DNA of 64,000 nucleotides, from positions 1-64,000 of the forward strand of contig NZ_PZPL01000002.1 in NCBI RefSeq assembly GCF_003044275.1, given 5' to 3'. Positions 7,209 through 15,769 of this stretch are shown here, piece after piece. The translations under genes were made by a program, and so were the position numbers. Numbering within the stretch: the first letter of the stretch is position 1; each line of letters starts with the position of its first letter. The stretch is from Rathayibacter caricis DSM 15933 (lineage in GTDB: Bacteria; Actinomycetota; Actinomycetes; Actinomycetales; Microbacteriaceae). The notes under the pieces are model-generated. The model saw only the letters and a list, made by a program, of their open reading frames with translations, ran no database searches and was not told where the DNA came from.

Positions 7209-9734
7209 CTATCCGGCGACCGCGGCTTGGGCTTCCTTGCGTGCGGACTGCAGCGCGCGGAATACGTCTGCCTCAACGACGGGACCTGAGCCCGGGATGT
7301 TGCTCAGCATGTATCGAAGGGACATCTGCCCCTCTTGCGAACTCGCCAGCGGCTGCTTCCAGTAGGCCTTGAGGAACGGGTGGTGCTCGAGGATCGCTTC
7401 GAATGCCGCATCCCACGCCGCGGGGAAGACGATGATCTCGCCCACCGGGGTGTCGAGGTCGAACTCGGGCATCTCGAACACCTCGCGTTCGTAGGACCAG
7501 GTGTGATCTCCGCTCCCGACCTCCAATACGAGGCCCGTCGGATGCAGCGGCGGCACCACCCGGGCCGTGACGCCCTCCGGGATCGACACGTCGAGCGAGA
7601 CGAGGTCGCCTTCCAGCCGCCACGAGACGGAGATCGCCCCGTTCACCGTGTGCTGCGACACCGACGCGGACGTGAGGCCGCCGCCCACCAGCGGGGCGAT
7701 CTCGACGCGGGTGTAGCCGGGTTCGAGCGCGCTGAGCCCGCCGATGCGGCGATGCATCCAATCGGAGACGGCACCCAGTGCGTAGTGGTTGAGCGAGGTC
7801 ATCGCCGACGGGTGCAGCGTCCCGTCGGGCCGGACGGCGTCCCACCGCTCCCAGATGGTCGTCGCGCCCTGGGTCACCGGATACAGGAAGGAGGGGCTCT
7901 CAGTCTGCATGAGCAAACGGAACGCCACCTCGGTCTGACCGGTCTCGACCAAGGCGTCGAGCACGTGCGGCGTGCCCGCGAATCCCGTCGCGATACGGAA
8001 GCCGGCGTCGGCGACCTGGGTGGCGAGTCGCTCGCCGGCTCTGGCCTTGCGGGTGTCGTCCAGGATCCCGAACCGGATGGCCAGGGCGTACGCCGTAGGC
8101 GACTCCCCGACGATGCGCCCCGACGGCGCGACGTACTCATGCAGGAAGGCCTGCCTGGCCCGCTCGGAGAGCATCCCGTATCGTTCGGCGTCGTCATCGT
8201 GTCCGAGTAGGCGGGCGATCGCGGCCAGTTCACCGGAGACCCGCACGAAGTACGCCGACGCGACGAGGTAGCGATCCGCCTTGGCGAGGTCGGGTCGGTC
8301 CCCTGGGGCATCCGGATCCAACCAGTCGCCGAACTGGTAGCCCCTCGCCCACAGCCCATTGACGTCGAGCAGCGCCTCGACGCTGTCGACGAACTTCACC
8401 CCCGACGTGTAGTTCTGCTCGAGCAGCGCCAGGTCGCCGTACTCCTGGTAGAGAGCCCAGGGCAGGCTGACGACCACGTCGCCCCACAGTGCAGTGGGCG
8501 CCTGCTTGCGGCCGGTGATCTGCGGCACGTACCAGGGCACGTACCCCAGCTCCTCCTGCTCGGCGGCAACATCCGCGAGCCACGAGGAAAGCACGCCGCG
8601 CACGTCGTACAGGAGCGCGGCGGTGGCCCCGAAGGCGTTGATGTCCCCGGTCCAACCCAGGCGCTCGTCGCGCTGCGGGCAGTCGGTCGGGAGGCCGACG
8701 AAATTATCGCGCATGCCCCACACCGAGTTCGCGTGCAGCTTGTTCAGCAGAGGGTCGGACGACTCGAACCACGCCGTGCGCGTCATGTCGCTGTGCACGA
8801 CCACAGCGTCCACGTCTGCAGGCTCGAGGGCGCCGGGCCATCCGGTGATCTCGGCGTAGCGGAAGCCGTGGAACGTGAAGCGGGGCTCCCACTCCTCGAC
8901 GCCCTCACCGCTGAGGATGTAGCGGTCAATCGCCTTGGCCGTGCGGAGGTTCACCGTCTCGAGCTCACCGCCGGGGGTGAGCAGTTCGCCGTGGCGGAGC
9001 GTCAGCTCCGTGCCCGCGGGGCCGGTCACGCGAAGGCGGACCCAGCCGGAGATGACCTGCCCGAAGTCGATGACGTGCGCTCCGGCGGCAGGAGTCGTAA
9101 CCTCGAGGGCCGGCAGCACCTCGATGCGCCGGATCGGTTCCGCTGTGCGGTCCTCGAGAGTGGAGAGGTCCCACGGATACACCTCAGCGGGAACCCAGTC
9201 CGACGCGTCGTAGCCCGGCTCGCTCCATCCGGTCGGATGCAGCCGCGCGTCGTACACCTCGCCGTCGTAGAGGTCGTCCTCGACGACCGCGCCCGTCGAC
9301 ACGACGAACTGGTCGGATGACGCGATCGAGGTCACCCTTCCGTCGGTGTCAGTGAGAGTCAACTCGAGCCAGACCGACGGGCGGTCGGCGTAGAACTTCG
9401 ACGCGCCGTCCCAGCCCAGACGTCCGACGGCCCAGCCGCGCCCGACGATCGCGCCCAGCACGTTCTCGCCGGACTGCAGCAGGTCGGTCACGTCGTGCTC
9501 GGACACGATGATTCGGTGGCGGTACGACGTCCACCCGGGGGAGAGCACCTCGTCGCCGACACGGTGTCCGTTAATCCACGGCTCGGCGAGGCCGAGCGCG
9601 GTCACGCGGAGCGTCGCGCTCGCCGGTGCCTCGACGAGCTCGAAGACGTTACGGACGTGAGGGGCGGCCTCGCCGAGCGACTCGGGAGCTCCGATGAACA
9701 GAGCCTGGCTCTCAGCGCCTCGTTCGATTGACAT
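7209..9734 (-). CDS. Alpha-L-rhamnosidase, GH78
   Basis: Cytosolic hydrolase (841 residues from this start) that removes terminal alpha-L-rhamnose from glycosides. The N-terminal beta-sandwich region carries LSPGWTSY and DDLYDGE; the (alpha/alpha)6 catalytic barrel contains DCPQRDERLGWTGD with the likely general acid E357; a C-terminal beta domain (GGLSALEPGYTRVEIAP) follows. After the usual end there is an extra tail of about 85 residues, rich in predicted helix, that the second GH78 at 33093 lacks. ATG at 9734 is preferred over ATG at 9749 because a GGAG lies nine bases before it. A LacI-type operator at 9848-9865 precedes the gene. It forms an operon with the downstream GH43. Confidence 0.92.
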   Translation of the reverse strand: MSIERGAESQALFIGAPESLGEAAPHVRNVFELVEAPASATLRVTALGLAEPWINGHRVGDEVLSPGWTSYRHRIIVSEHDVTDLLQSGENVLGAIVGRGWAVGRLGWDGASKFYADRPSVWLELTLTDTDGRVTSIASSDQFVVSTGAVVEDDLYDGEVYDARLHPTGWSEPGYDASDWVPAEVYPWDLSTLEDRTAEPIRRIEVLPALEVTTPAAGAHVIDFGQVISGWVRLRVTGPAGTELTLRHGELLTPGGELETVNLRTAKAIDRYILSGEGVEEWEPRFTFHGFRYAEITGWPGALEPADVDAVVVHSDMTRTAWFESSDPLLNKLHANSVWGMRDNFVGLPTDCPQRDERLGWTGDINAFGATAALLYDVRGVLSSWLADVAAEQEELGYVPWYVPQITGRKQAPTALWGDVVVSLPWALYQEYGDLALLEQNYTSGVKFVDSVEALLDVNGLWARGYQFGDWLDPDAPGDRPDLAKADRYLVASAYFVRVSGELAAIARLLGHDDDAERYGMLSERARQAFLHEYVAPSGRIVGESPTAYALAIRFGILDDTRKARAGERLATQVADAGFRIATGFAGTPHVLDALVETGQTEVAFRLLMQTESPSFLYPVTQGATTIWERWDAVRPDGTLHPSAMTSLNHYALGAVSDWMHRRIGGLSALEPGYTRVEIAPLVGGGLTSASVSQHTVNGAISVSWRLEGDLVSLDVSIPEGVTARVVPPLHPTGLVLEVGSGDHTWSYEREVFEMPEFDLDTPVGEIIVFPAAWDAAFEAILEHHPFLKAYWKQPLASSQEGQMSLRYMLSNIPGSGPVVEADVFRALQSARKEAQAAVAG

Positions 9735-9847
9735 CCGTCGGTTCTCCATCCACTTCGTTGGGGGTGACCTTGCGCCCAGGAGGACCCGGTGAGGTCACGG
9801 AGCAACCCGGAGGGTGCTTCGACCAGTGAACCACTAGTCGAGCGAAT

Positions 9848-9865
9848 TTGACAACCGATTGCCAA
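9848..9865 (-). promoter_or_regulatory. LacI-type operator upstream of the GH78 rhamnosidase
   Basis: Read on the minus strand the core is TGGCAATCGGTTGTCA, an imperfect palindrome with the central CG typical of LacI-family operators. It nearly matches sites at 10981, 14504 and 26771. It contains a -35-like TTGTCA pointing to the rhamnosidase gene, so a bound repressor would block transcription. Confidence 0.72.
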
Positions 9866-9897
9866 GTTCGATTCGAAGGTAAGGGATCGATGCGGTC

Positions 9898-10917
9898 TTA
9901 GTCCGGCGACGACGTGGAGTCGCGGGAGATGAAGACCGTCGGGGGCCGGTGCGACGCGTCACCACCATCGTGGTCGGCGGTGAGGAGCCGTACGGCGGTC
10001 TCGCCCAGTTCGCCGAGCGGGCTCCGGATGGTGGAGAGGGCGGGAGTGGGCAGATCCGCCCCGAAGATGTCGTCGAAGCCGATGATGCTGATCCGTCCGG
10101 GGACGGAGATCCCCCGATCCTGGCAGGCACGGAGCAGGCCGATGGCCATCAGGTCGTTGTAGGCGAGCATCGCGGTGGCCCCGGACGCGAGTATCCGGGG
10201 TAGGAGCTCCGCCCCGCCCTCCATGGTCGGAGCCCCTGGACCGATGTCGACGACCGACATGCCTTCGGCCACCGCCAGGTCGAAGAGCGTCTGCCACCGA
10301 AGCGAGTTCATCCAGGAGGTGGTCGGGCCCGAGACGTAGCAGAAGGAGCGGTGACCGAGGGACTTGAGGTGGAGGACGGCGGCCTCGAGCCCGGGACGAG
10401 CGTCGGGTACGAGGGACGGGACGCCGGCGACCGTGCGGTTGACCACGACGATCGGCTTGATGTCGGCGAGCTCGCGGATCTGATTGTCCTGCAGCCGCGA
10501 GGCGACGAGCACGATCCCGTCGACCGAGGGCTGCAGGCGATGCGCGGTCTGCAGCTCGAGCTCGGGGGACTCCTGGGATTCGGCGAGCACGAGGATGTGG
10601 CTCTGAGAGCTCGTGACACGCTCCGCCGCGCGGATGAGGTCGAAGTAGACGGGATTCGTGATGTCGGAGAGGAGGAGGGCGAGCGTGCCGGTGCGGCCCG
10701 TGGGGAGGGCCCGCGCCATGGGGTTCGTGCGGTAGTCGAGGTCTGCGGCGACGGCACGGATGCGCTTCTCGGTATTGATGTTGATGCGGCCGGGCTTCGT
10801 CAGGGCCCGGGACACCGTCGAGGGGCTGACGCCCGCGGCCACCGCGATGTCGTAGATCGTCGTGGGCGGCTTCCGGTTGCCAGTGCTGCGAGGCACAGAC
10901 GACTCCTCTGTTGTCAT
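9898..10917 (-). CDS. LacI family transcriptional regulator (probable regulator of the glucuronate/rhamnoside regulon)
   Basis: A sugar-responsive repressor of 339 residues. The N-terminal helix-turn-helix is IYDIAVAAGVSPSTVSRAL (residues 21-39) with the hinge NPMARAL, followed by a periplasmic-binding-protein-like effector domain (SDITNPVYFDLIR, IIGFDD, LSTIRSPLGELG). It lies between the rhamnosidase and uxaC promoters, each carrying the same operator, which makes it the best candidate for binding TGGCAAYCGKTTRNCA. The effector may be glucuronate, a pathway intermediate or a rhamnoside; this cannot be read from the sequence. It is divergent from uxaC and probably shares the operator at 10981. 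Confidence 0.9.
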   Translation of the reverse strand: MTTEESSVPRSTGNRKPPTTIYDIAVAAGVSPSTVSRALTKPGRININTEKRIRAVAADLDYRTNPMARALPTGRTGTLALLLSDITNPVYFDLIRAAERVTSSQSHILVLAESQESPELELQTAHRLQPSVDGIVLVASRLQDNQIRELADIKPIVVVNRTVAGVPSLVPDARPGLEAAVLHLKSLGHRSFCYVSGPTTSWMNSLRWQTLFDLAVAEGMSVVDIGPGAPTMEGGAELLPRILASGATAMLAYNDLMAIGLLRACQDRGISVPGRISIIGFDDIFGADLPTPALSTIRSPLGELGETAVRLLTADHDGGDASHRPPTVFISRDSTSSPD

Positions 10918-10980
10918 GCCGATCCTCCGCTCGCGCCGCGTCGATGCTCATCATCGCATAACCACCGTCGGCGGTCGGTA

Positions 10981-11019
10981 TGGCAATCGGTTGACAGACG
11001 ACCGACAAGATGGCTCAAT
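10981..11019 (+). promoter_or_regulatory. Operator overlapping a -35 box, uxaC promoter
   Basis: The operator TGGCAATCGGTTGACA (10981-10996) ends in a perfect -35 hexamer TTGACA (10991-10996). Seventeen bases later lies a weak -10 (CTCAAT, 11014-11019). Transcription would then begin at or next to the uxaC ATG at 11027, which has no ribosome site, so a leaderless message is likely. Repressor binding would cover the -35. Confidence 0.65.
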
Positions 11020-11026
11020 AAGCAAC

Positions 11027-12412
11027 ATGCATTCGCAACGGCGCGACCCTGACCGCCTCCTTCCGGCTGACCCTGCGGCGCGCTCGATCGCGAGAGGTCT
11101 GCACGAGCGGGTTCGCGACGCCCCGATCCTCTCTCCCCATGGGCATGTGCCGGCGACGCTCCTCGTCGACGACCCGCCGTTCGTCGACGCTGCCGACCTG
11201 TTCCTCACGCACGATCACTACATCACCCGGCTGCTGCACGCCATGGGAGCGGATCTCGCCGATGTGCGCGCCGGCAGCGATCCCCGGGAGGCGTGGCGCC
11301 TACTCGCGTCGCAATGGCACCGGTTCGCCGGCACGGCGTCGGGGTACTGGGTCGAGGAGGCGCTTGACGAGGTCTTCGGCATCGACGTGCCCTTCGGCCC
11401 CGAAACTGCGGACGAGCTGTTCGACTCCATCGGGGCGAACCTCGCCCGGCCCGAGTTCCGGCCCCGCGCACTGTTCGAGCGGTTCCGGATCGAGTTGATG
11501 GCGACCACCGACGACCCGCTCGACGACCTCGCGCCGCACGCGGCCCTCGCGGCATCCGGTCTCGGCGGACGCGTCGTCCCGACCTTCCGGCCAGACAAGT
11601 ACATCGACCCCGACGCTGCCGGGTTCGCGACGGCGGTTCCGGCCCTGCTCGCGGCGACCGGGTATCCGGCGACCTTCGAGGGGTATCTGCAGGCATTAGA
11701 GGCGCGACGCGAGCACTTCGCGCGGCACGGAGCGGTCTCGACGGATCACGGGGTCGAAGAGCCGTTCACCGCAGATCTTGACGCCGCCGACGCCGAACGG
11801 CTCTTCCAGTCGGTGCGCCGAGGGTCCGCCGACGCCGCTGACCGTCGCGTCTTCCGTGGGCACATGCTGCTGCAGATGGCCAGGATGAGCGTCGACGACG
11901 GTCTCGTCATGACCCTCCACGCTGGAGTGCTGCGCAACCACAGCTCGTCGACGTTCGAGCGATTTGGCGCCGACACGGGGCACGACATCCCGGTGCCGAC
12001 GTCGTTCACCCGGGGGCTCCGCCCGCTGCTCGAGCGGTTCGGGCTGGCGAAGGACTTCCACCTGGTGCTGTTCACAGTCGACGAGACGACGTTCTCGCGC
12101 GAGCTCGCGCCTCTCGCCGGGTTCTACCCCGGCGTGTACGTGGGGGCACCGTGGTGGTTCCTCGACTCGCCCGACGCCATGGGCCGGTATCGCGCGGCCG
12201 TCACCGAGACCGCCGGCTTCTATCGCACGTCGGGCTTCATTGACGACACCCGCGCGTTCCTCTCCATCCCTGCGCGGCACGACACCGCGAGGCGTGCGGA
12301 TGCCGCGTTCCTCGCGGACCTCGTCGTCGCCGGCCGACTCTCCATCGGCCACGCCGAGCGCATCGCCGACGACCTCGTCAGCGCCATCCCCCGAGAGGTG
12401 TTCAAGCTGTGA
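11027..12412 (+). CDS. uxaC: Glucuronate isomerase (uronate isomerase)
   Basis: Converts D-glucuronate to D-fructuronate (and galacturonate to tagaturonate) in the cytosol, the first step of hexuronate use. The 461 residues match the family length. The metal-binding SPHGHV motif places H38 and H40 as in amidohydrolase-fold uronate isomerases; DLFLTHDHYITRLL, TFRPDKYIDPD, LHAGVLRNH and GAPWWFLDSP are further family blocks. The open frame continues upstream, but the ATG at 11027 begins the homology and sits just after a promoter-operator. No Shine-Dalgarno is seen. The stop overlaps the uxuB GTG, so the pathway genes are coupled. Confidence 0.93.
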   Translation: MHSQRRDPDRLLPADPAARSIARGLHERVRDAPILSPHGHVPATLLVDDPPFVDAADLFLTHDHYITRLLHAMGADLADVRAGSDPREAWRLLASQWHRFAGTASGYWVEEALDEVFGIDVPFGPETADELFDSIGANLARPEFRPRALFERFRIELMATTDDPLDDLAPHAALAASGLGGRVVPTFRPDKYIDPDAAGFATAVPALLAATGYPATFEGYLQALEARREHFARHGAVSTDHGVEEPFTADLDAADAERLFQSVRRGSADAADRRVFRGHMLLQMARMSVDDGLVMTLHAGVLRNHSSSTFERFGADTGHDIPVPTSFTRGLRPLLERFGLAKDFHLVLFTVDETTFSRELAPLAGFYPGVYVGAPWWFLDSPDAMGRYRAAVTETAGFYRTSGFIDDTRAFLSIPARHDTARRADAAFLADLVVAGRLSIGHAERIADDLVSAIPREVFKL

Positions 12413-13797
12413 CCGACTTCATAGTGCCGGAGCTGCTCTCGAGGGCGGCTTCGCCATCAATTACCCCGACGCCACCGGTGCGCATCGTGCACCTCGGTCT
12501 TGGCGCATTCCACCGCGCCCACCAGGCCTGGTACACCTCTCGGGCGGTGGATGCCCACGAGTGGGGGATCGCCGCCTTCACCGGGCGGAGCGCCGAGCTC
12601 GCCGAGCGGCTCGGTGCACAGGATGGCGTCTACACGCTGATCGAGCGGGGGCCCGCAGGGGACCGGTTCGAGCTCGTGTCGAGCATCGTCGAGGTGCACG
12701 CCGGTGACGACGTCGATCGCTTCGCCGAGCTGCTCGCCGACCCACGGGTCGTGGTGCTGACCCTCACGATCACCGAGGCGGGCTACCGCCTCCGCGGCGA
12801 CTCGACCCTCGACCTCGACGACGCGGGCACCGTTCACGATATGGCGGCGCTGACGGAGCACCTCGCGTCGGACGGGGCATCCGCACCGCTATTGACGACA
12901 GCGCTGGGGAAGATCGTGCTAGCGCTCGACGGGCGTCGCCGGCTGGGCGCTCCGACGCTGGCGATCGTGCCATGCGACAACATTCCGGGCAACGGACAGG
13001 TGCTGGCCGCGGCTCTCAGCACGCTGACGCACCGGGTCTCACCGGCTCTCGCCGAGTGGATGACGACGGGCGTGAGCGTCGTCTCGACCTCGGTCGACCG
13101 CATCACCCCCCGCGAGACGCCGACGGATGCCGCGACCGTACTCGACGGCACCGGACGGGTCGACCGTGCCCCCGTCGTGACGGAGGCCTTCTCCGACTGG
13201 GTGCTCAGTGGGGACTTCCCGTCCGGGCGGCCCGGGTGGGAGACCGCCGGGGCCCGCTTCGTCGACGACATCGAGCCGTGGGAGGCGCGCAAGCTGTGGC
13301 TCCTCAACGGCGCGCACACGCTGCTCGCCGCTCTCGGCCCGCTACGCGGGCACCACACGGTGGCCGAGGCCGTCGCCGACCCGGTCTGCAGATCCGCCGT
13401 GGAGACGCTGTGGGACGAGGCATCCCGCCACTTGCCCGATCTCGAGCTCGACTCCTACCGCGACGCTCTGCTCGCCCGCTTCGAGAACCCCCGCATCGAG
13501 CACCGGCTCGCCCAGATCGCCCTGGATGCGGAGACCAAGCTGCGCCACCGCATCGTGCCGGTCGCCCTTCGGGAACGCGCCGCCCGACGCTCGGGATCGG
13601 GGTGCGCGCTGGCGGTCGCCGCCTGGATCGCGGCGACGAGTCGCGACGCCGAATCCGCCGGGTCCGCTCCGGTGGGCTCAGACGTCACGCGGTCGGCGAT
13701 CGCCCGCCTGGACCTTGGCCTCGCCGGAGACGAGAGCTTCGTCGACGAGGTGGGACGCGCGGCTAGGCGTCTGATGCTGCAGGAGGAACGGGGATGA
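12409..13797 (+). CDS. uxuB: Fructuronate reductase, mannitol dehydrogenase family
   Basis: NADH-dependent reduction of D-fructuronate to D-mannonate, the second step of glucuronate catabolism. The 462-residue protein has the family N-terminal motif IVHLGLGAFHRAHQAWYT, then TLTITEAGY, PCDNIPGNG and the catalytic-domain block KLWLLNGAHTLLA, in which Lys and Asn/His are the expected active-site residues. Start GTG at 12409 overlaps the uxaC stop (GTGA). Tagaturonate reductase or another polyol dehydrogenase is possible from the family alone, but the neighbours uxaC and manD favour fructuronate. Its 3' end overlaps the convergent TetR gene by 35 bases. Confidence 0.88.
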   Translation: MTDFIVPELLSRAASPSITPTPPVRIVHLGLGAFHRAHQAWYTSRAVDAHEWGIAAFTGRSAELAERLGAQDGVYTLIERGPAGDRFELVSSIVEVHAGDDVDRFAELLADPRVVVLTLTITEAGYRLRGDSTLDLDDAGTVHDMAALTEHLASDGASAPLLTTALGKIVLALDGRRRLGAPTLAIVPCDNIPGNGQVLAAALSTLTHRVSPALAEWMTTGVSVVSTSVDRITPRETPTDAATVLDGTGRVDRAPVVTEAFSDWVLSGDFPSGRPGWETAGARFVDDIEPWEARKLWLLNGAHTLLAALGPLRGHHTVAEAVADPVCRSAVETLWDEASRHLPDLELDSYRDALLARFENPRIEHRLAQIALDAETKLRHRIVPVALRERAARRSGSGCALAVAAWIAATSRDAESAGSAPVGSDVTRSAIARLDLGLAGDESFVDEVGRAARRLMLQEERG

Positions 13798-14446
13798 CCG
13801 GGGCGGGGGCCACGATGCCGGTGTCGACGGTGTCGCCCACATCCGCAACCAGGAGATCGAGCAGCGCGTCGATCGAACCGCTGATATCAACGCCCTCCTT
13901 GTCGAAGAGCCACTGATGGCGCACCCCGTCGGTGAACGCCAGCAGGATCACCGCCAGCGCCTCGGGGGTAAGATCCGCCGTCAGCCGATCCTCGTCGCGG
14001 AGGCGCCGGAACATCCTCGCGTAGAAGCTCCGGATGCCGGCGTATCGCTCGGCGAGGGCTTTATGCGCGGGATGCTCGGCGACCGACGCCTCGCCCGAGA
14101 GCACCGCGTCGAGCTCGAGAAGACCGAGCGGAGTCGTGAAGGGGGAGTTCGTGCAGGTCGCACTGGTGAGGTAGAGCCGGGCATCCGCATCGGTGCTGCC
14201 GGGGTCCGCGCCGAGATCCTCGGCGATCTGGTGATCCCGACGCTCGATCACGGCCAGCAGGAGATCCTCCTTGGTGGGGAAGTGGTGCAGGAGACCAGTG
14301 TGGCTCACGCCCGCACGGCGGGCGACCCCGGCCATGGTCGCCGCGTGGAACCCCGTCTCGGCGAAGACCTCCATGCAGCACTCCACGATGCGCCGCCGGA
14401 CCTGCTCGGATTTCGCGTAGGAGCCGCGTTCCCCGCCCTGGGGCAT
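13763..14446 (-). CDS. TetR family transcriptional regulator
   Basis: A 227-residue repressor. The N-terminal helix-turn-helix covers residues 15-60 (RRIVECCMEVFAETGFHAAT, then GVSHTGLLHHFPTKEDLL). The remaining helices form the ligand domain, and the last 25 residues are proline/alanine rich (APAPVIPVPP). It is transcribed away from the GH1 gene; the 87-base gap holds a LacI operator and a GCTAGT/GCTAGC-containing stretch (14480-14500) that could be its own operator. It may tune the GH1-GH2-uidA-manD operon. The inducer is unknown; an aglycone is one possibility. Confidence 0.85.
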   Translation of the reverse strand: MPQGGERGSYAKSEQVRRRIVECCMEVFAETGFHAATMAGVARRAGVSHTGLLHHFPTKEDLLLAVIERRDHQIAEDLGADPGSTDADARLYLTSATCTNSPFTTPLGLLELDAVLSGEASVAEHPAHKALAERYAGIRSFYARMFRRLRDEDRLTADLTPEALAVILLAFTDGVRHQWLFDKEGVDISGSIDALLDLLVADVGDTVDTGIVAPAPVIPVPPAASDA

Positions 14447-14503
14447 GGTGGCGTCCTTTCCGCAACGAAATTAGTAACTGGCTAGTAGTTTCATGCTAGC
14501 TTA

Positions 14504-14519
14504 TGGCAACCGGTTACCA
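14504..14519 (+). promoter_or_regulatory. LacI-type operator upstream of the GH1-uidA-manD operon
   Basis: TGGCAACCGGTTACCA is the most symmetric of the four related operators, lying 14 bases before the GH1 ATG. An extended -10-like TGCTAGCTT (14494-14502) immediately precedes it, so a bound repressor would sit at the transcription start. Confidence 0.68.
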
Positions 14520-14533
14520 AGGATGGATCGACG

Positions 14534-15769
14534 ATGACCACTTTCCCTGACGGCTTCCTCTGGGGGGCGTCCTCCGCGCCGCACCAGATCGAGGGCAACA
14601 ACGTAGGCAGCGACTTCTGGGCGAACGAGGGCCGGGTGCCCGGCATGGAGTTCAGCGGCGATGCCTGCGACAGCTACCACCGCTACCCCGAGGACATGAG
14701 GCTGCTGGCGGATGCCGGCTACACGTCGTACCGGTTCGGCGTCGAGTGGGCGCGCATCGAGCCCCGCCCGGGGATGATCTCGAATGCCGAGCTCGCACAC
14801 TACCGCCGCATGATTGACACGGCGCTGCAGCTCGGACTCACCCCGGTCGTGACGCTGCACCACTTCACCAATCCCCGGTGGCTCGCCGACGAGGGCGGCT
14901 GGCTGTCGGACTCCACGGTCGATCGCTTCACGGCTTATGCGGAGGCGGTGACCGGCATCCTCGACGGCGTCGAGTGGGTCGCGACGATGAACGAGCCGAA
15001 CATGCTCGCGATGATGACCGGGATGTCGCGCAGGGTCGCCGATCCCAAGGCGACGAAGAAGTGGATGAGCCCGACGGTGGAGGGCGAGGCCGGTGCGGCG
15101 GGTGCGCGCCCCCAGCTGCCCCCGCCCGACCTCGAGGTTGGGCAGCGCCTCATCGACGCGCATCACGCGGTGCGCGACCTCGTGCGCAGCCGCACCGGCG
15201 CGAAGGTCGGATGGACTGTCGCGAACCGGGCGTACGAGGCGCTGCCGGGCGGCCAGGAGAAGGCGGACGAGTTGAGCCGCATCTGGGAGGACGTGTACCT
15301 GGAGGCGGCGAGAGGCGACGACTTCATCGGCGTGCAGTCCTACTCGACCTTGACCGTCGGGCCCGACGGCCTGGTGCCGCATGAGCCGAAGTCTGACGAC
15401 ACCCTCGTCGGCACGCCCTATCGCCCAGACGCCCTCGGCATCGCCGCCCGCCATGCCTGGGAGGTCACCGGCGGAGTGCCGATCCTGGTCACCGAGAACG
15501 GAATCGCCACCTCCGACGACACGCAGCGCATCGCCTACACCGAGGGAGCGCTTGAGGCACTGGCCGGGGCGATCGCCGACGGCATCGACGTGCGCGGTTA
15601 CCTGCACTGGACTCTCCTCGACAACTTCGAGTGGGGCCACTGGGCGCCGACCTTCGGCTTGATCGCCGTCGACCGCACCACCTTCGTGCGCACGCCCAAG
15701 CCGAGCCTCACCTGGCTCGGGTCCGTCGCGAAAGACAACGGCGCGGCCGTAGGAGCATCGCGCCCGTGA
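14534..15769 (+). CDS. GH1 family beta-glycosidase
   Basis: Retaining beta-glycosidase (beta-glucosidase/galactosidase type, 411 residues, shorter than the usual 440-480). The N-terminal FLWGASSAPHQIEG is the GH1 signature. The acid/base is E154 in TMNEPN and the nucleophile E321 in VTENG; the C-terminal YLHWTLLDNFEW is also typical. No signal peptide, so it acts in the cytosol on imported oligosaccharides or glycosides. First gene of a tight operon running through Gfo/Idh, GH2, uidA and manD; its TGA overlaps the next GTG. Substrate preference (gluco-, galacto- or fuco-) cannot be read from the sequence. Confidence 0.93.
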   Translation: MTTFPDGFLWGASSAPHQIEGNNVGSDFWANEGRVPGMEFSGDACDSYHRYPEDMRLLADAGYTSYRFGVEWARIEPRPGMISNAELAHYRRMIDTALQLGLTPVVTLHHFTNPRWLADEGGWLSDSTVDRFTAYAEAVTGILDGVEWVATMNEPNMLAMMTGMSRRVADPKATKKWMSPTVEGEAGAAGARPQLPPPDLEVGQRLIDAHHAVRDLVRSRTGAKVGWTVANRAYEALPGGQEKADELSRIWEDVYLEAARGDDFIGVQSYSTLTVGPDGLVPHEPKSDDTLVGTPYRPDALGIAARHAWEVTGGVPILVTENGIATSDDTQRIAYTEGALEALAGAIADGIDVRGYLHWTLLDNFEWGHWAPTFGLIAVDRTTFVRTPKPSLTWLGSVAKDNGAAVGASRP

